Positions 63,862 to 64,000 of a stretch of 64,000 bases of DNA are shown in pieces. Each line of letters begins with the position of its first letter. Positions within the stretch are counted from its first letter, which is position 1. Origin of the DNA: Pectobacterium wasabiae CFBP 3304. Its GTDB lineage: Bacteria; Pseudomonadota; Gammaproteobacteria; Enterobacterales; Enterobacteriaceae. Made by a program: the position numbers and the translations under genes. The notes under the pieces were generated by a model. It searched no databases, was not told where the DNA came from, and saw nothing but the letters and a program-made list of their open reading frames with translations. The stretch lies in assembly GCF_001742185.1 (NCBI RefSeq), contig NZ_CP015750.1, positions 124,001 to 188,000 on the forward strand, written 5' to 3'.

Positions 63862-64000
63862 ATGAATCAGAGCCACTTTTTCGCCCACTTATCCCGTCTA
63901 AAACTGATCAGCCGTTGGCCATTGATGCGCAATGTGCGCACGGAAAACGTCTCCGAGCACAGTCTTCAGGTCGCGTTTGTCGCTCACGCGCTGGCGGTCA
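63862..64000 (+). CDS. yfbR: 5'-deoxynucleotidase YfbR (3' end outside window)
   Basis: The first 46 residues of an HD-domain phosphohydrolase: [50 protein letters not shown]. It contains the first His of the metal site (SEHSLQVAF). YfbR removes phosphate from deoxynucleoside 5'-monophosphates. It is next to alaA as in E. coli. Only the start can be judged. Confidence 0.93.

Overview
The window looks like a chromosomal segment of a soft-rot enterobacterium, most likely Pectobacterium (inference). Three things support this: the gene order elaB - nuoN..A - lrhA/hexA - alaA - yfbR, the very close similarity of YdcR, YehS, YlaC, YbiT, TreBC and the Nuo subunits to their Enterobacterales counterparts as I know them, and ERIC repeats. 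No rRNA, tRNA, CRISPR array, IS element or complete prophage was seen.

Region 1 (1-3.2 kb) holds the end of mtnD (methionine salvage), a tightly coupled M15 peptidoglycan peptidase + small lipoprotein pair that looks like a toxin/immunity module, yehS and an Rpn-type nuclease gene. Region 2 (3.3-16 kb, minus strand) is a nitrate-assimilation locus, nasR-nasF-nasE-nasD-nasCB-nasA-cobA. It has a near-perfect sigma-54 promoter and a NasR (ANTAR) antitermination leader with two hairpins and a terminator. Nitrate would enter by the NasFED ABC transporter, NasA reduces it to nitrite, NasCB reduces nitrite to ammonium, and CobA supplies the siroheme precursor. Two oddities: nasF carries a 1-nt frameshift, and nasC and nasB form one ORF with a preserved internal start.

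Region 3 (16.3-24.5 kb) contains an orphan phage tail fibre + assembly gene pair, yidH-yidG, fdhE, ydcR, a class I glutamine amidotransferase gene and ylaC. Region 4 (23.8-29.8 kb) is a haem-iron locus. A chuW-hutX-chuY operon (anaerobic haem breakdown) diverges from a Fur-controlled TonB receptor gene and hmuT, with no permease or ATPase genes and a full ERIC element after hmuT. Region 5 (29.9-33.4 kb) holds ybiT, a phzF-like gene, a GNAT gene and a small unannotated transcription unit: two CRP palindromes, a 32-codon ORF with a good ribosome-binding site, and a strong terminator.

Region 6 (33.9-41.1 kb) is the most unusual part. It starts with an A+T-rich segment carrying a repeated GCGATA/TTATCGC operator-like array. 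Then come two overlapping glycosyltransferase genes, a HemN-like radical SAM gene, a two-domain protein of unknown function, an MFS exporter and a second paralogue of the two-domain protein. I interpret this as an undescribed small-molecule (glycoconjugate) biosynthesis and export cluster. It is followed by treB-treC without treR.

Region 7 (44.6-64 kb) holds elaB, the complete 13-gene nuo operon (respiratory complex I, nuoCD fused, terminator after nuoN), hexA/lrhA, alaA and the start of yfbR. A shrunken ERIC remnant and a hairpin interrupt the operon between nuoF and nuoG, and another hairpin lies between nuoL and nuoM.
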